This document shows, piece by piece, positions 43,839 through 52,816 of a stretch of 64,000 nucleotides of DNA (position 1 is its first letter; every line of letters starts with the position of its first letter). The stretch covers positions 1-64,000 of the forward strand of contig JANQOR010000027.1 in the NCBI GenBank assembly GCA_028285685.1. The letters run 5' to 3'. This DNA comes from Cyclobacteriaceae bacterium. GTDB lineage: Bacteria > Bacteroidota > Bacteroidia > Cytophagales > Cyclobacteriaceae. The notes beneath the pieces are model-generated. The model did not search any database. It was not told the origin of the DNA and saw nothing but the letters and a program-made list of their open reading frames with translations. The position numbers were made by a program, and so were the translations under genes.

Positions 43839-44390
43839 CTAATGACGGGGTAGGCTCTTTCCGTTCTTCAGATAATACTCAATTGCTTCTTTCCAGTCTT
43901 GCAGATTGTTGGCATACATTCGATCCAGTGAGTGAGTATTTATCTCCATCCCTTTCTCATTGAGACTGATGAACGCATAGGTCACCTTGGTCAGTGTTGA
44001 GTTATCTGTGAGTTCTGAGCAACTTACCGTGATTGTCCAGTATCGGTTGTCGGTTGAAACGAGATACTGGATCAAGTAATTTTCTGGTTCGTATTTGGAA
44101 ACGCGCCATAGATAGTATGGTTCATGTCCATGCCCCTCCGTCCAAAAAGTTGTTCCTTCTTCGATGATTTCCTCTGATGGATAGATGAGGTTAGGATCCC
44201 AGCCTTCTTCCCATTTTCGCTCTTCAAAAGCGTCATAGAGAAGAAAGACGGTTTCTATTGGATAATTCACTGTGAATGAAGCTGTTTTGGCAACTTTTTC
44301 AGCTTTAAATTCCGGCACATTCATTTGGTGCTTTGAGTTACAACCTACTATCGAGATCGTAGCAATTACTATGCTTTGCAAATTTTTCAT
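43839..44390 (-). CDS. SRPBCC-like lipoprotein
   Basis: From the ATG at 44390 the product has 183 residues with a lipoprotein signal (ISIVGCNSKHQ, cysteine near 13). The mature part has a helix-grip look: FTVNYPIETVFLLYDAFEER, TTFWTEGHGHEPYYLWRVSK, NRYWTITVSCSELTDNSTLT. I take this as a SRPBCC-fold ligand-binding protein on the periplasmic side. It converges on nothing and is probably monocistronic. Confidence 0.72.
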   Translation of the reverse strand: MKNLQSIVIATISIVGCNSKHQMNVPEFKAEKVAKTASFTVNYPIETVFLLYDAFEERKWEEGWDPNLIYPSEEIIEEGTTFWTEGHGHEPYYLWRVSKYEPENYLIQYLVSTDNRYWTITVSCSELTDNSTLTKVTYAFISLNEKGMEINTHSLDRMYANNLQDWKEAIEYYLKNGKSLPRH

Positions 44391-44442
44391 AATGCAAAAC
44401 TCCACCAGCAACCTTGGGATCATTTATCGAAAATTGGGAATT

Positions 44443-45315
44443 TTAGTGAGGGCGATAGGCGCTGGGACGGATGTTGAACCTTTTTTTGAAGAGATTACTA
44501 AAGGAGCCAACACTTTCAAAACCCATATGAAAGCATACTTCCGAGACACTGTTACCTGCTTTTAGTAGTTCGAGTGCTTTTTGCAACTTCAACTCAGTAT
44601 GATATCGATGTGGCGTAGTGTTGAACAGCTTTTTAAAATTGGAAAGTAAATGAAACTTGCTCATGCCAACCTCAGTCGCAACTTGGTTGAGTGAAAGATT
44701 ACTTTCTGGGTTATCATACATGTATTCCCTGGCCAGAAAAATCCTTCGATAAAGCTCTTCCTGCGTAGCCTTTTTCGCCACTTTAAGTTTTTCAATTCGA
44801 GACTGGATTTCTCGATCTAATTGCCAAATTTCTAACAGGAGTATAAAAAGCTGATCATCAAAGTCCTGCTGATTCCTTGTTTGACTTATCAAGTGTTCGA
44901 TATGATTCCGGATGCTCTTAGTCATTTCAAAGGGAACCGACGGGGTTCTTGGTTCGAGCCTCTTCTTAGTCTGATCTTCAAGTAAACTCTTGTCACAAGT
45001 GAGCAAGGTCTCGTAGCTCTCTTTCACAAAACGCTCTTCGAGTAGAACCAATAGTGTTTGAAGTGGTTGGTCAAAGCACATCTCCAATTCATCACTGGGG
45101 TTGAGGAAATAGAATGACCTTTCAGAGGTTTCGATACGTGATTCATTGAGGACGTATCGTCCTTTATTTAAAAAGTTGGAAATTAGCAGGTATGGAGTCT
45201 TATGCTTAGGAAAGCGGTATTTAGCGGACGAATGTGCATATATGGCTGAATTGGCGGAGAGGTCCGGTACTTTGTCATTGCCTGATGGCTCATATGGTAA
45301 TGTGGTTGAAATCAC
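44443..45315 (-). CDS. AraC-family transcriptional regulator
   Basis: The 290-residue protein has a cupin-like N-terminal region (about 1-130) and a C-terminal AraC DNA-binding domain with two helix-turn-helix units, LSLNQVATEVGMSKFHLLSN and SVSEVCFHMGFESVGSFSNL, ending KRFNIRPSAYRPH. The sensor part (SAKYRFPKHKTPYLLI) has no recognisable ligand motif. It is the second of three AraC-type regulators in the window. Confidence 0.92.
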   Translation of the reverse strand: MISTTLPYEPSGNDKVPDLSANSAIYAHSSAKYRFPKHKTPYLLISNFLNKGRYVLNESRIETSERSFYFLNPSDELEMCFDQPLQTLLVLLEERFVKESYETLLTCDKSLLEDQTKKRLEPRTPSVPFEMTKSIRNHIEHLISQTRNQQDFDDQLFILLLEIWQLDREIQSRIEKLKVAKKATQEELYRRIFLAREYMYDNPESNLSLNQVATEVGMSKFHLLSNFKKLFNTTPHRYHTELKLQKALELLKAGNSVSEVCFHMGFESVGSFSNLFKKRFNIRPSAYRPH

Positions 45316-45373
45316 TAATTTGCATTATACGCAAATATTGATGAAAGTGATGCCACGGTTATAAAATCATCCT

Positions 45374-46291
45374 TTAGTTAGATTTTCTAACCCAAGTCTC
45401 CATTTTTGAGGCTGAGCCTGAATTTCCTGTAATTATAATTTCTGCTCGATTCTTGTCGTAGGCAGATGCTCCAAAATCAAGTTGAAATGGGAGTTTGTCC
45501 TCTTCTCTGATCCAATTTTCTCCATTCCAACTCCAGGTCTCGGGAAAAGAAGTGCCTTTGAGTATTCCTCCTATAAGGAGAATATCGGTATCACTGGTGA
45601 CCATGAAGTGAGCAGCGCTTGTTCCCGGACGTTCGCTCTCTGGCTGAATAAGTTCACGCCAACTCCCACCATCCCATTCCCATGTGTCGCGGAACCAATT
45701 CCCTGAATGATCTCTGCCTCCGTAGAGGATGACCTTTCCCTTGTAGGTACCCATTCTTGGCCCATATCTGGGTAGAGGTCCAGTCTGACTCACTTGCTTC
45801 CATTCTGAACCATTCCATTCCCATGTGTCGCCCCAGAACTTGTCATCGCCTTTTCCACCAAATAGAAGAATTTTTCCATCGAAAGAAACAGCCGCATGCC
45901 CCCACCTCTTTTCAGGCCCACTCACATCTTTGGACATCCATTTGCGGCCGTTCCAGATCCAGGTGTCATTGAATAGCTCTCCATTTCCACTCCCCCCGAA
46001 AAGAACAACATTGCTACCATTTTCGCAAAATGTCAGCGAATGCCCATCTCTGGCCATAGGTCCCTCTACAGTCATCTCTTCCCACTGATCTTTTTCCCAA
46101 ATCCAGGTTTCCGATGATTTTCCTCCACTGAATAATCTTCCTCCAAATAGCACAATGTTTTTGTTTTTGGCATCAAACTCCATCTCATGAACCAGTCTGG
46201 AACCTGGAGACACCGAGTAGTCCTTTTTTTTCCATAAGGGACCGAGGCTCATATAAGAAATTGAGAATATCAAGATGGCGTGAAGTTTCAT
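45374..46291 (-). CDS. Kelch-repeat beta-propeller protein
   Basis: The 305-residue protein has a short signal peptide (about 1-18) and five or six kelch-type blades, each with the pattern W-x-x-D-x-W-x-W-x-G followed by GGxxD: NDTWIWNGRKW, GDTWEWNGSEW, RDTWEWDGGSW, and LFGGKGDDKF. Such propellers (galactose-oxidase-like) usually bind proteins or sugars. I see no copper-site residues of galactose oxidase, so a binding role is more likely. The repeats are also visible as local DNA similarity. Confidence 0.9.
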   Translation of the reverse strand: MKLHAILIFSISYMSLGPLWKKKDYSVSPGSRLVHEMEFDAKNKNIVLFGGRLFSGGKSSETWIWEKDQWEEMTVEGPMARDGHSLTFCENGSNVVLFGGSGNGELFNDTWIWNGRKWMSKDVSGPEKRWGHAAVSFDGKILLFGGKGDDKFWGDTWEWNGSEWKQVSQTGPLPRYGPRMGTYKGKVILYGGRDHSGNWFRDTWEWDGGSWRELIQPESERPGTSAAHFMVTSDTDILLIGGILKGTSFPETWSWNGENWIREEDKLPFQLDFGASAYDKNRAEIIITGNSGSASKMETWVRKSN

Positions 46292-46424
46292 TGGATGTAT
46301 TGTGGTTGTTTTCTCTATACCAAGTTTACGTGAGAGCTGGTCAGTTGTGGTCCATTCCTATAATTTTTGACCTAAAATCATCCTTGATCACGTACTTTCA
46401 TGAGGATGCTGATAAAACATTAAG

Positions 46425-48818
46425 ATGCTATACAATTATTTGAAGAGCTTCATAAGAAACTCAAGAAAGGGATTCGTTCTTATTTTTTTTAACCTAACTG
46501 GCTACTCCTTTTCGATCTCAATCCTGTTTTTGCTGGGATTGTTCTGTCATCATGAGCTGAACTATGACACCCATTTGGATGGTCATAATAATATTTTCAG
46601 GGTTGAATTGAATCGTTCTTACCTGAATGGAGACACTTCTAAACTCGGGCCTATTGCTCCTGGCGTTCATACTGCTCTCAGTGAAGATGTTAAAGGAATC
46701 ACTTCAGTAAGCAGGATGTACAAAAAACCATCAACAACGGTTGAAGTTGATGGCAATTTCTTCACCGAGGAGAAGATCATATTTGCCGATAGCTCTTTTT
46801 TCACTTGTTTTCCAATCAATGTATTGCAAAGTGCTGGCCACGAAATATTGACGGGGAACAGCGTGGTGGTGACGAGGCAATTAGCAAGTAGATACTTTGG
46901 CGATGATGATCCGATCGGAAAGTTCGTAAAGGTTGATTCACAGCTGAAGAGAATTTCGGCCGTTGTTGAAGACATTCCCTCAAATACGCATTTCGATTTT
47001 GAAATGGTGATGCTTATTGAGGCAGAACAATTTGCATGGCCTTTAGACCTGTGGATGTATCCTTATTCCTTTTATACTTATGTGACTATTCCGGACATGA
47101 TCAGCCCAATCGAGGTGGAACGAGAGTTAAACTCATACGTGTATGAGTATGCGAAAAATAGCTATGCCACAATGGGCGTCTCCTTTGATGAGTGGCTCGC
47201 GAACGGAAATGGTATGAGCTATGAATTGAGGCCAATCAAGGAGATTCACTTAAGTCAAGGGGTAAGCAAAGAGTTTCTTCCACCAGGAAACATGATAATG
47301 ATCGCCACGCTACTTTCGATTGCGGTGATCGTGTGGGTACTTGCATGGTCTAACCTTGCCAGCGTGATTCATGCAAAGAACCTCACGAGAAAACTTGAGT
47401 TTGGAATCCGCAAGATTTTTGCATTGTCCAACTCATCACTGACAAGCCAACTACTTTTGGAAGGCTTGCTTGTAAGTCTGATTACAACATGTGTTTCGAT
47501 TGGTCTGCTACTTTTTCTTCTTCCCTGGTATAATGACACCATTTCTGTTCATTTGGAGAAGGAATACATTCTGTCAAACATTTGGGTTTTCGCGATTGTA
47601 CACCTGGCTGTTGGTTCCTTTAGTGGTCTCCGTGCTTCATTGAGAATGGTAGTACAAAAACCATTAGACTTGATACAAGGCAGTCTTGTTGCTCAGGGTT
47701 CCAAAAAGCAGCTTGCACAGCTGTTTGTCAATGGTCAATTTGTAATTGCCTCTGCCTTGGTGACAATGACTTTGATAATGACCTCACAGCTGCAATATAT
47801 GATTGGTAAGGAAGCGGGCTATGACGATGAGGGACTTATTTCAATAGCGGGATTAAGCAGGATAAAGGAGTCTCGCAACCTTAAGTCAAGGTTATTATCT
47901 GAAGCTGGCATCTCGGGGGTTTCTTTCATCAGCGAAAACCTGGGGGAAGTTTCCGTTACCGGTAATCTGTATGACAAAGATGATCCAGAGCAGGAAATGC
48001 GTGGTGTCAATTTGATGAGCGTTGATCGCGATTTTATTGATTTGGTGAAACTTAATCTCCTTCAGGGTAGGTCTTTTGAATTTCTAAATACGAATGACAC
48101 CGTAAATTCAATAGTTGTCAATGAATCACTAGTGGAGTTGTACGGTTGGGAGGAGCCAGTTGGCAAGGTGCTTACACCCGGCGGTGATTGGGAGGGTTTT
48201 CGAGTAATTGGTGTTGTTGAAGATTTTCACTTTCAGCCGACGAACGAGGAGATTTCGCCACTTGGAATACTCTACTCTTACCCGCAGAAAGATATTGCTG
48301 TCATCAAGGTGAGGGATCAGAGTGACGTAGAGGCTGTACATAACCTTTGGAGTCAGTACAATGGGGGACAGCCCGCAGAAATAAGGTACGTTGAAGCCAT
48401 TTCTAAGGATCTCTATCAGAATGAGGAAAAATTGATCAATTCTTCACGAACATTTACCATGATGGCTATCATACTTTCCTTGATCGGTTTGTTCGGTTTC
48501 GCTTCACATTTAATGCAGCGAAAGACAAGGGAAATCGCAATCAGAAAAGTAAGTGGCGCATCTTCAAGGGAATTGTTCCAATACTTTCAAAGAAGATTCT
48601 TAGTTAGGGTGCTTGCAAGTTGGATTATTTCAATTCCGATTTCCGTTCTGGCAATAAATAAATGGTTAGCCGGCTTCCCTTATGTTCATAATGTGCGGTA
48701 TGTGGAGGTATTGCTGATCACGTTATTTTCACTGGCACTTGTAAGTGTGCTATCTGTAGGACGGACTGTCTACCTGGCGTCTGTAAGAAACCCTGTGGAT
48801 GTTCTTAGAGCAACCTAG
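46425..48818 (+). CDS. MacB/FtsX-type ABC transporter permease without ATPase partner
   Basis: The 797-residue protein has two FtsX-type permease halves: an N-terminal helix (about 20-40) followed by a periplasmic MacB-core (FRVELNRSYLNGDTSKLG), a helix cluster near 290-410, a second periplasmic core, and a C-terminal helix cluster with MQRKTREIAIRKVSGASSRE, the cytoplasmic coupling motif, ending ASVRNPVDVLRAT. These permeases normally need a MacB-type ATPase. None lies next to it. It may use a distant ATPase or be part of a signalling complex. Confidence 0.9.
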   Translation: MLYNYLKSFIRNSRKGFVLIFFNLTGYSFSISILFLLGLFCHHELNYDTHLDGHNNIFRVELNRSYLNGDTSKLGPIAPGVHTALSEDVKGITSVSRMYKKPSTTVEVDGNFFTEEKIIFADSSFFTCFPINVLQSAGHEILTGNSVVVTRQLASRYFGDDDPIGKFVKVDSQLKRISAVVEDIPSNTHFDFEMVMLIEAEQFAWPLDLWMYPYSFYTYVTIPDMISPIEVERELNSYVYEYAKNSYATMGVSFDEWLANGNGMSYELRPIKEIHLSQGVSKEFLPPGNMIMIATLLSIAVIVWVLAWSNLASVIHAKNLTRKLEFGIRKIFALSNSSLTSQLLLEGLLVSLITTCVSIGLLLFLLPWYNDTISVHLEKEYILSNIWVFAIVHLAVGSFSGLRASLRMVVQKPLDLIQGSLVAQGSKKQLAQLFVNGQFVIASALVTMTLIMTSQLQYMIGKEAGYDDEGLISIAGLSRIKESRNLKSRLLSEAGISGVSFISENLGEVSVTGNLYDKDDPEQEMRGVNLMSVDRDFIDLVKLNLLQGRSFEFLNTNDTVNSIVVNESLVELYGWEEPVGKVLTPGGDWEGFRVIGVVEDFHFQPTNEEISPLGILYSYPQKDIAVIKVRDQSDVEAVHNLWSQYNGGQPAEIRYVEAISKDLYQNEEKLINSSRTFTMMAIILSLIGLFGFASHLMQRKTREIAIRKVSGASSRELFQYFQRRFLVRVLASWIISIPISVLAINKWLAGFPYVHNVRYVEVLLITLFSLALVSVLSVGRTVYLASVRNPVDVLRAT

Positions 48819-48876
48819 ACAAGCAAGGCTCTAACTAATTCCAGACACAATCCCTTTTTTTGAAAAAAAACATGTC

Positions 48877-49443
48877 TCAAAGGGAAGTGAGGTAGGAGAG
48901 TTTTAATTCAAGAGCCGGGTAAATGGTATGCTCTTTAAATTTGAAATCTCTTGCACTTCCTATGCCGATATAGGTTGTTAAGAGCATTTTTCTTCGAAGT
49001 ATTCTTTGGATTCCCCAATGAACATTAATGAGTCGCACATTGTTGGTTTGGATCAGATTTCTTGATATCACTTCTGACTCGTTGAAGGTTTTGGTCGAGA
49101 ACTTTAACGCAACACCAATGAAGTTCTGGTTTAACCATGCATGCTCCCTGTTTTTAGGATTCCTTCTTTTGTAGTTGAGTTTAAAGTGAGACTTGACAAA
49201 TAGCGAAGGATATTTGGGGTACCACCGATAGTCCATTCCTACGTATGTAATCCTGTAACCACCTCCAAAGCCAGCCGATAACTCCAACGTGTAAGGATCC
49301 CGTATTTTAAATTCCTCAGCCAATCCAATGCCGGCAAACCCAATTTCCAACTTGGATATCCTTGTATTCCGTAGCGGCTGGCCAAAAGCAGCAAGGGCGG
49401 TGAAAACAATGGTTGCAGAGACGATAACTCTATTCATAGGCAA
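48877..49443 (-). CDS. Secreted outer-membrane-like protein
   Basis: The 188-residue protein has a signal peptide (about 1-21, ending LAAFGQ) and a mature part of alternating strands (LELSAGFGGGYRITYVGMDY, YPSLFVKSHFKLNYKRR) that ends in an LSYLTSL-type strand, as in small outer-membrane barrels. I do not recognise a family. It lies between the FtsX permease (convergent) and the DUF2927 gene, with which it may share a transcript. Confidence 0.62.
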   Translation of the reverse strand: MPMNRVIVSATIVFTALAAFGQPLRNTRISKLEIGFAGIGLAEEFKIRDPYTLELSAGFGGGYRITYVGMDYRWYPKYPSLFVKSHFKLNYKRRNPKNREHAWLNQNFIGVALKFSTKTFNESEVISRNLIQTNNVRLINVHWGIQRILRRKMLLTTYIGIGSARDFKFKEHTIYPALELKLSYLTSL

Positions 49444-49446
49444 AAC

Positions 49447-50163
49447 CTAAATGTATTCTGGAATGATTCTCCTCAAAATGTCGTTCACTGAGGCTTCATT
49501 GAGTCCAACGACAATTCGAGGATCGTAGAGCAACTGGACTAATGCCTTGTCAATTTCTGAGAACTGAGTCGTACATCCATCTCGATAGGAACTCTGAAAT
49601 ATGCTATCAGTATACTTCTGGGAATCGTTGCCTAAACCAAGACCCTGAGTGAATTCTTCCCTTAGAAGATGCCTCCTCTTCACGAGAGTGGGCTTGTTTG
49701 TGTTCACATATGCGAGACCTTCCGTTATTTGATCCGAATTGTGCATTATCTGAACCAACCCCCAGTTATTATCTAACAAATGATCCCATTCTGGAGCAAT
49801 CCTTCGCATTTGTTCCTCACTGCCCATGAAATAATAGAAATTGGATTTACTGGAATCTGAGACAATTTGTATCTCAATCTGCGATTGAGAAATTAACATG
49901 TTCAAGTCTTGCACCACCAATTCCAGCTCTTGGAGAAGGACGGGGTCTGGGTTGCCACCAACAAAGACACGTATATTGTTCATCCACTTGCGAGTTACTT
50001 TTGGATCGTTGCCAAATTCAAATCCAAGGGCGACTTCCTTGAAGTAAGTAATTACTTCTTCTTGGACGTTGGTTAAGGAGGGCTCGGGAGTGACTTCAAA
50101 TGAACATGAAGCGAAGATGAGACTCCCTGACAGACACCAACATTTGAACGCACGTCTTTTCAT
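49447..50163 (-). CDS. DUF2927 family lipoprotein
   Basis: The 238-residue protein has a signal with IFASC (cysteine near 20) and a domain resembling DUF2927: EEVITYFKEVALGFEFGNDP, RKWMNNIRVFVGG, and the metalloprotease-like LREEFTQGLGLGNDSQKY near 168-185, where typical members carry an E-E or H-E-x-x-H-like motif. No clear zinc H-E-x-x-H is present here, so activity is doubtful. It lies 3 bases upstream of the outer-membrane-like gene and 113 bases downstream of the LytTR gene. Confidence 0.72.
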   Translation of the reverse strand: MKRRAFKCWCLSGSLIFASCSFEVTPEPSLTNVQEEVITYFKEVALGFEFGNDPKVTRKWMNNIRVFVGGNPDPVLLQELELVVQDLNMLISQSQIEIQIVSDSSKSNFYYFMGSEEQMRRIAPEWDHLLDNNWGLVQIMHNSDQITEGLAYVNTNKPTLVKRRHLLREEFTQGLGLGNDSQKYTDSIFQSSYRDGCTTQFSEIDKALVQLLYDPRIVVGLNEASVNDILRRIIPEYI

Positions 50164-50276
50164 ACTTCAACCAGTTATAGTCAAGAAGTTGAACATCTAA
50201 TTATACCATTTTGCCTACCCTGTTGGAAAGTTGAGGAGCTGTTTGGGATGAGACCCGGTTATTTAGGGATGTTTGA

Positions 50277-51023
50277 CTAGTGGTTACTAAAGAAATTCAC
50301 GACCCTACTCTTGTATTTGCGAGAGACAGGAATGATTTGATCTGTGGATGATAAATGCAGGTTAAACACTTCACCTTTTTTTTCATAAAAAATCACATGA
50401 ATCATATTGACGATATAAGATCTGTGAACACGAAAGAGCGATGTTGCAGCCATCTCTTTCTCTAACTTTTTAAGGTTGTTTCTTATCAATCTTTTTTGAA
50501 CATTGTTATTGTTAAGTAGGTAAACAAAAACATAATTGCTTGCGCTCTCCAGTAGTACAATTTCCTCAGGAGCTACAATTATTTTCTCACCCTTGCTTTC
50601 TGACTCCAGTACTACCTTTCGAATCTTATTGTCTTTTTTTTTCTGAATCAAGTAGACTATGGGAAAGATGAACGTGGCAATCAGAACCGTTCGATAGAAG
50701 ACGATTGAAAAACCATAAAATGAAAAGTCTTTAAATCCTGAGAGAATGTTCTTGTAAAGGAATATGAAGGCTGGTACCAGAATTGATCCGACAGCGAATC
50801 TTGTGATCAGGTGCAAATTTTTAGACGATGTCACTTTCACAATTCGTACTGAAATCAGCTCGTTGATATATAGAGCCAATGCACCGACGAATCCATAGCC
50901 AGCGATTGCAACAATGTAAACCAAGTCCCCATGGTGTTTGATTGAGAATGGCTGAAACAAAAGAATGAACAGTGCTGTGACAGATGCCACTGCTATCAGG
51001 ACTTTCCAATGTTGCAGGTTCAT
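50277..51023 (-). CDS. Membrane-bound LytTR transcriptional regulator
   Basis: From the ATG at 51023 the protein has 248 residues: four hydrophobic segments in the first 130 residues (helices at about 8-26, 32-52, 75-92 and 100-120), then a basic linker and a LytTR DNA-binding domain with EEIVLLESASNYVFVYL and LFRVHRSYIVNMIHVIF. There is no receiver domain and no kinase nearby, so it looks like a one-component, membrane-embedded regulator. The ATG overlaps the upstream gene's stop (TAATG), so it is translated with the lipoprotein gene. Confidence 0.9.
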   Translation of the reverse strand: MNLQHWKVLIAVASVTALFILLFQPFSIKHHGDLVYIVAIAGYGFVGALALYINELISVRIVKVTSSKNLHLITRFAVGSILVPAFIFLYKNILSGFKDFSFYGFSIVFYRTVLIATFIFPIVYLIQKKKDNKIRKVVLESESKGEKIIVAPEEIVLLESASNYVFVYLLNNNNVQKRLIRNNLKKLEKEMAATSLFRVHRSYIVNMIHVIFYEKKGEVFNLHLSSTDQIIPVSRKYKSRVVNFFSNH

Positions 51024-51907
51024 TATTCTTGTTGACCAACAAGGGATGTTACGAACCACTCGTTTACATCGTCCGCAAATAGTGTGACGTAAAGCATCAC
51101 CGACGTAATTTCTCCGGCTTCACGGATTTCTGCCCTCAGCTCGCTGATCAGCAAATTTCGGTCAATTGCCCTGGTATTTAGGTGTTCAACGTTGGTAATG
51201 CCTTCTAATGCCTCAATTTCTTTTGCAAAGAGGTCAAGAGAGTTTAGGGTAAAGACATTTTTGGAACTGTCAGCATCAATTTTCAGGGACAGAAATGGAG
51301 CTGGTTTTTTTATCAGCGAACCAATTGTGGTAGTATCCTTTTGATTGATGGCCCTGAATAACTCGTCAACCACCTTTTTTGCGCTCGTAGGATTTCCGGC
51401 TGGAAAATTGTCCAGGATGATGGAATCCTTTGGAAAGACTGTGGCCGTGTTGCTTAGTGAGACGATTTTCCAGCCTGAACTTGTATTGATATAGACAAAT
51501 AGGTCCTTACCAGCTGAGATTGAATCGCCTAAGTAGAATTCAGTGAAATCAGCAACCGAATACGCGATGTTGTCACTACTCTCAATTTCAATATTGGAAA
51601 TCTCAATGTGATAAGGATCCGTAATCTTCCCAAGAAAATCAGTCCATACTTTCAAGGGGAAGATGTTCAGCCGCAATCCGGACGGTGTCCTGATGTAGGC
51701 ATTGAGTTGTGTCTTTTCGCTTAAGAACGTTGATTTCAGAAGTGCGGTGTTTTTGTCTTTTACCGCCAGTTCAAAATCACTATAAACCTTGTTAATGGCT
51801 TTAGCAGTATATGTTTGGGATCCTTTTTGCCTTGTTCGGTCGTTGGATGAACATGAACAAATCAGCAAGCAAAGTACCCAGCCAACCCTCCTGGCCCTTG
51901 GAATCAT
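51023..51907 (-). CDS. Tandem NTF2-like lipoprotein
   Basis: With the ATG at 51907 the protein has 294 residues and a lipoprotein signal (LLICSCSSN, cysteine near 17). Two halves have the same order of elements: SDFELAVKDKNTALLKSTFL ... VYINTSSGWKIVSLSNTATV and VVDELFRAINQKDTTTIGSL ... VNEWFVTSLV. This suggests a duplicated NTF2/SnoaL-like domain. It overlaps the TPR gene upstream (ATGA) and the LytTR gene downstream (TAATG). I infer that it senses something for the LytTR protein. Confidence 0.72.
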   Translation of the reverse strand: MIPRARRVGWVLCLLICSCSSNDRTRQKGSQTYTAKAINKVYSDFELAVKDKNTALLKSTFLSEKTQLNAYIRTPSGLRLNIFPLKVWTDFLGKITDPYHIEISNIEIESSDNIAYSVADFTEFYLGDSISAGKDLFVYINTSSGWKIVSLSNTATVFPKDSIILDNFPAGNPTSAKKVVDELFRAINQKDTTTIGSLIKKPAPFLSLKIDADSSKNVFTLNSLDLFAKEIEALEGITNVEHLNTRAIDRNLLISELRAEIREAGEITSVMLYVTLFADDVNEWFVTSLVGQQE

Positions 51908-52794
51908 TCCTTCTTCTTGTAAATGCCATCGAAGGCAGAGGTCCACGTCTTGCCCTCATCGGATGAACTCTCAAAAAGCTGTCTCACTGTGCCGTCTTCT
52001 AGTAAAGTGAAGGTTAGCCGTGAGAGCGTAATATTCCCTCCTGGATTCATGAATTTGCTTTCAAACTGAAGCAGTCCATCGTCTCTTTTTGTCTCTAGGT
52101 AATTGTACGTATCGCCCGAGCTACCAACCCAATGCTGGTGCCATTTTTGATCGATAGGATCGAAGAAATTGATACTTTGCCCAGCATAGTTCCTGGCGGT
52201 CGTGTAATTTTCATGAATGGCGCATCCTCCTTTGGCCATTGTAATTGAATTTTCGCCAACTTTATTTCCATTCACAAATACATCCCATTCCCCCAGCCAG
52301 AAATCAAAATGGCGGTAGTTTTCACTGCTTAAACAGGGGTAAGCATTCAGTTCAACTTTACCCAAAACTTCCTTGAAGGCGTCTGAGTCCCTATAGTCAG
52401 CGAACGCGGGATCTGATTGTAGGAGAGCAAAAGTCCCCAGCCCGTTCGCAGCACCTTCATTGAGTGATGCCAGTGTATTTTTTTCGTCATTCATCATTGC
52501 GTATGACTTACTTATGCCCCAATAGATAAATTGAACGTTGAAGTTTCTGTCTTTTGCCTCTCTGAAATTTTTGATTGCCGCCTCGTAGTTTTCCAGCCTT
52601 GAGTGAGCCATTGCCAGGTTGTACCAATCAGCTGAATCACCGTCATTCTTTTTTAGGAATTTTTCGTAGTCTTTGGTTGCTTCCTCCCATCTCTGATTGT
52701 TAAAATGATCAAGTGCTGATTCTTTTAGCTTTTGTGCATTTGAAACAGTCAGCTGTACTGTTATAAAAACAGTAAGTAGTAGTAATCTTTTCAT
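51904..52794 (-). CDS. Secreted TPR protein with DUF1579-like domain
   Basis: The 296-residue protein has a signal peptide (about 1-21, ending SNAQ) and TPR helices (about 22-120, KESALDHFNNQRWEEATKDY, ADWYNLAMAHSRLENYEAAI). A C-terminal beta domain follows (about 155-290) with FDFWLGEWDVFVNGNKVGEN, KGGCAIHENYTTARN and WHQHWVGSSGDTYNYLE, which matches the DUF1579-like fold. Its stop overlaps the next gene's ATG (ATGA). It is the first gene of the coupled set. Confidence 0.85.
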   Translation of the reverse strand: MKRLLLLTVFITVQLTVSNAQKLKESALDHFNNQRWEEATKDYEKFLKKNDGDSADWYNLAMAHSRLENYEAAIKNFREAKDRNFNVQFIYWGISKSYAMMNDEKNTLASLNEGAANGLGTFALLQSDPAFADYRDSDAFKEVLGKVELNAYPCLSSENYRHFDFWLGEWDVFVNGNKVGENSITMAKGGCAIHENYTTARNYAGQSINFFDPIDQKWHQHWVGSSGDTYNYLETKRDDGLLQFESKFMNPGGNITLSRLTFTLLEDGTVRQLFESSSDEGKTWTSAFDGIYKKKE

Positions 52795-52816
52795 TTTGAG
52801 TTAGTTAGTATATCCA

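Noticed and set aside
45374-46291. DNA-level tandem repeats in the kelch gene
   Set aside because: The similarity follows the protein blades and is too diverged to be a separate repeat element.
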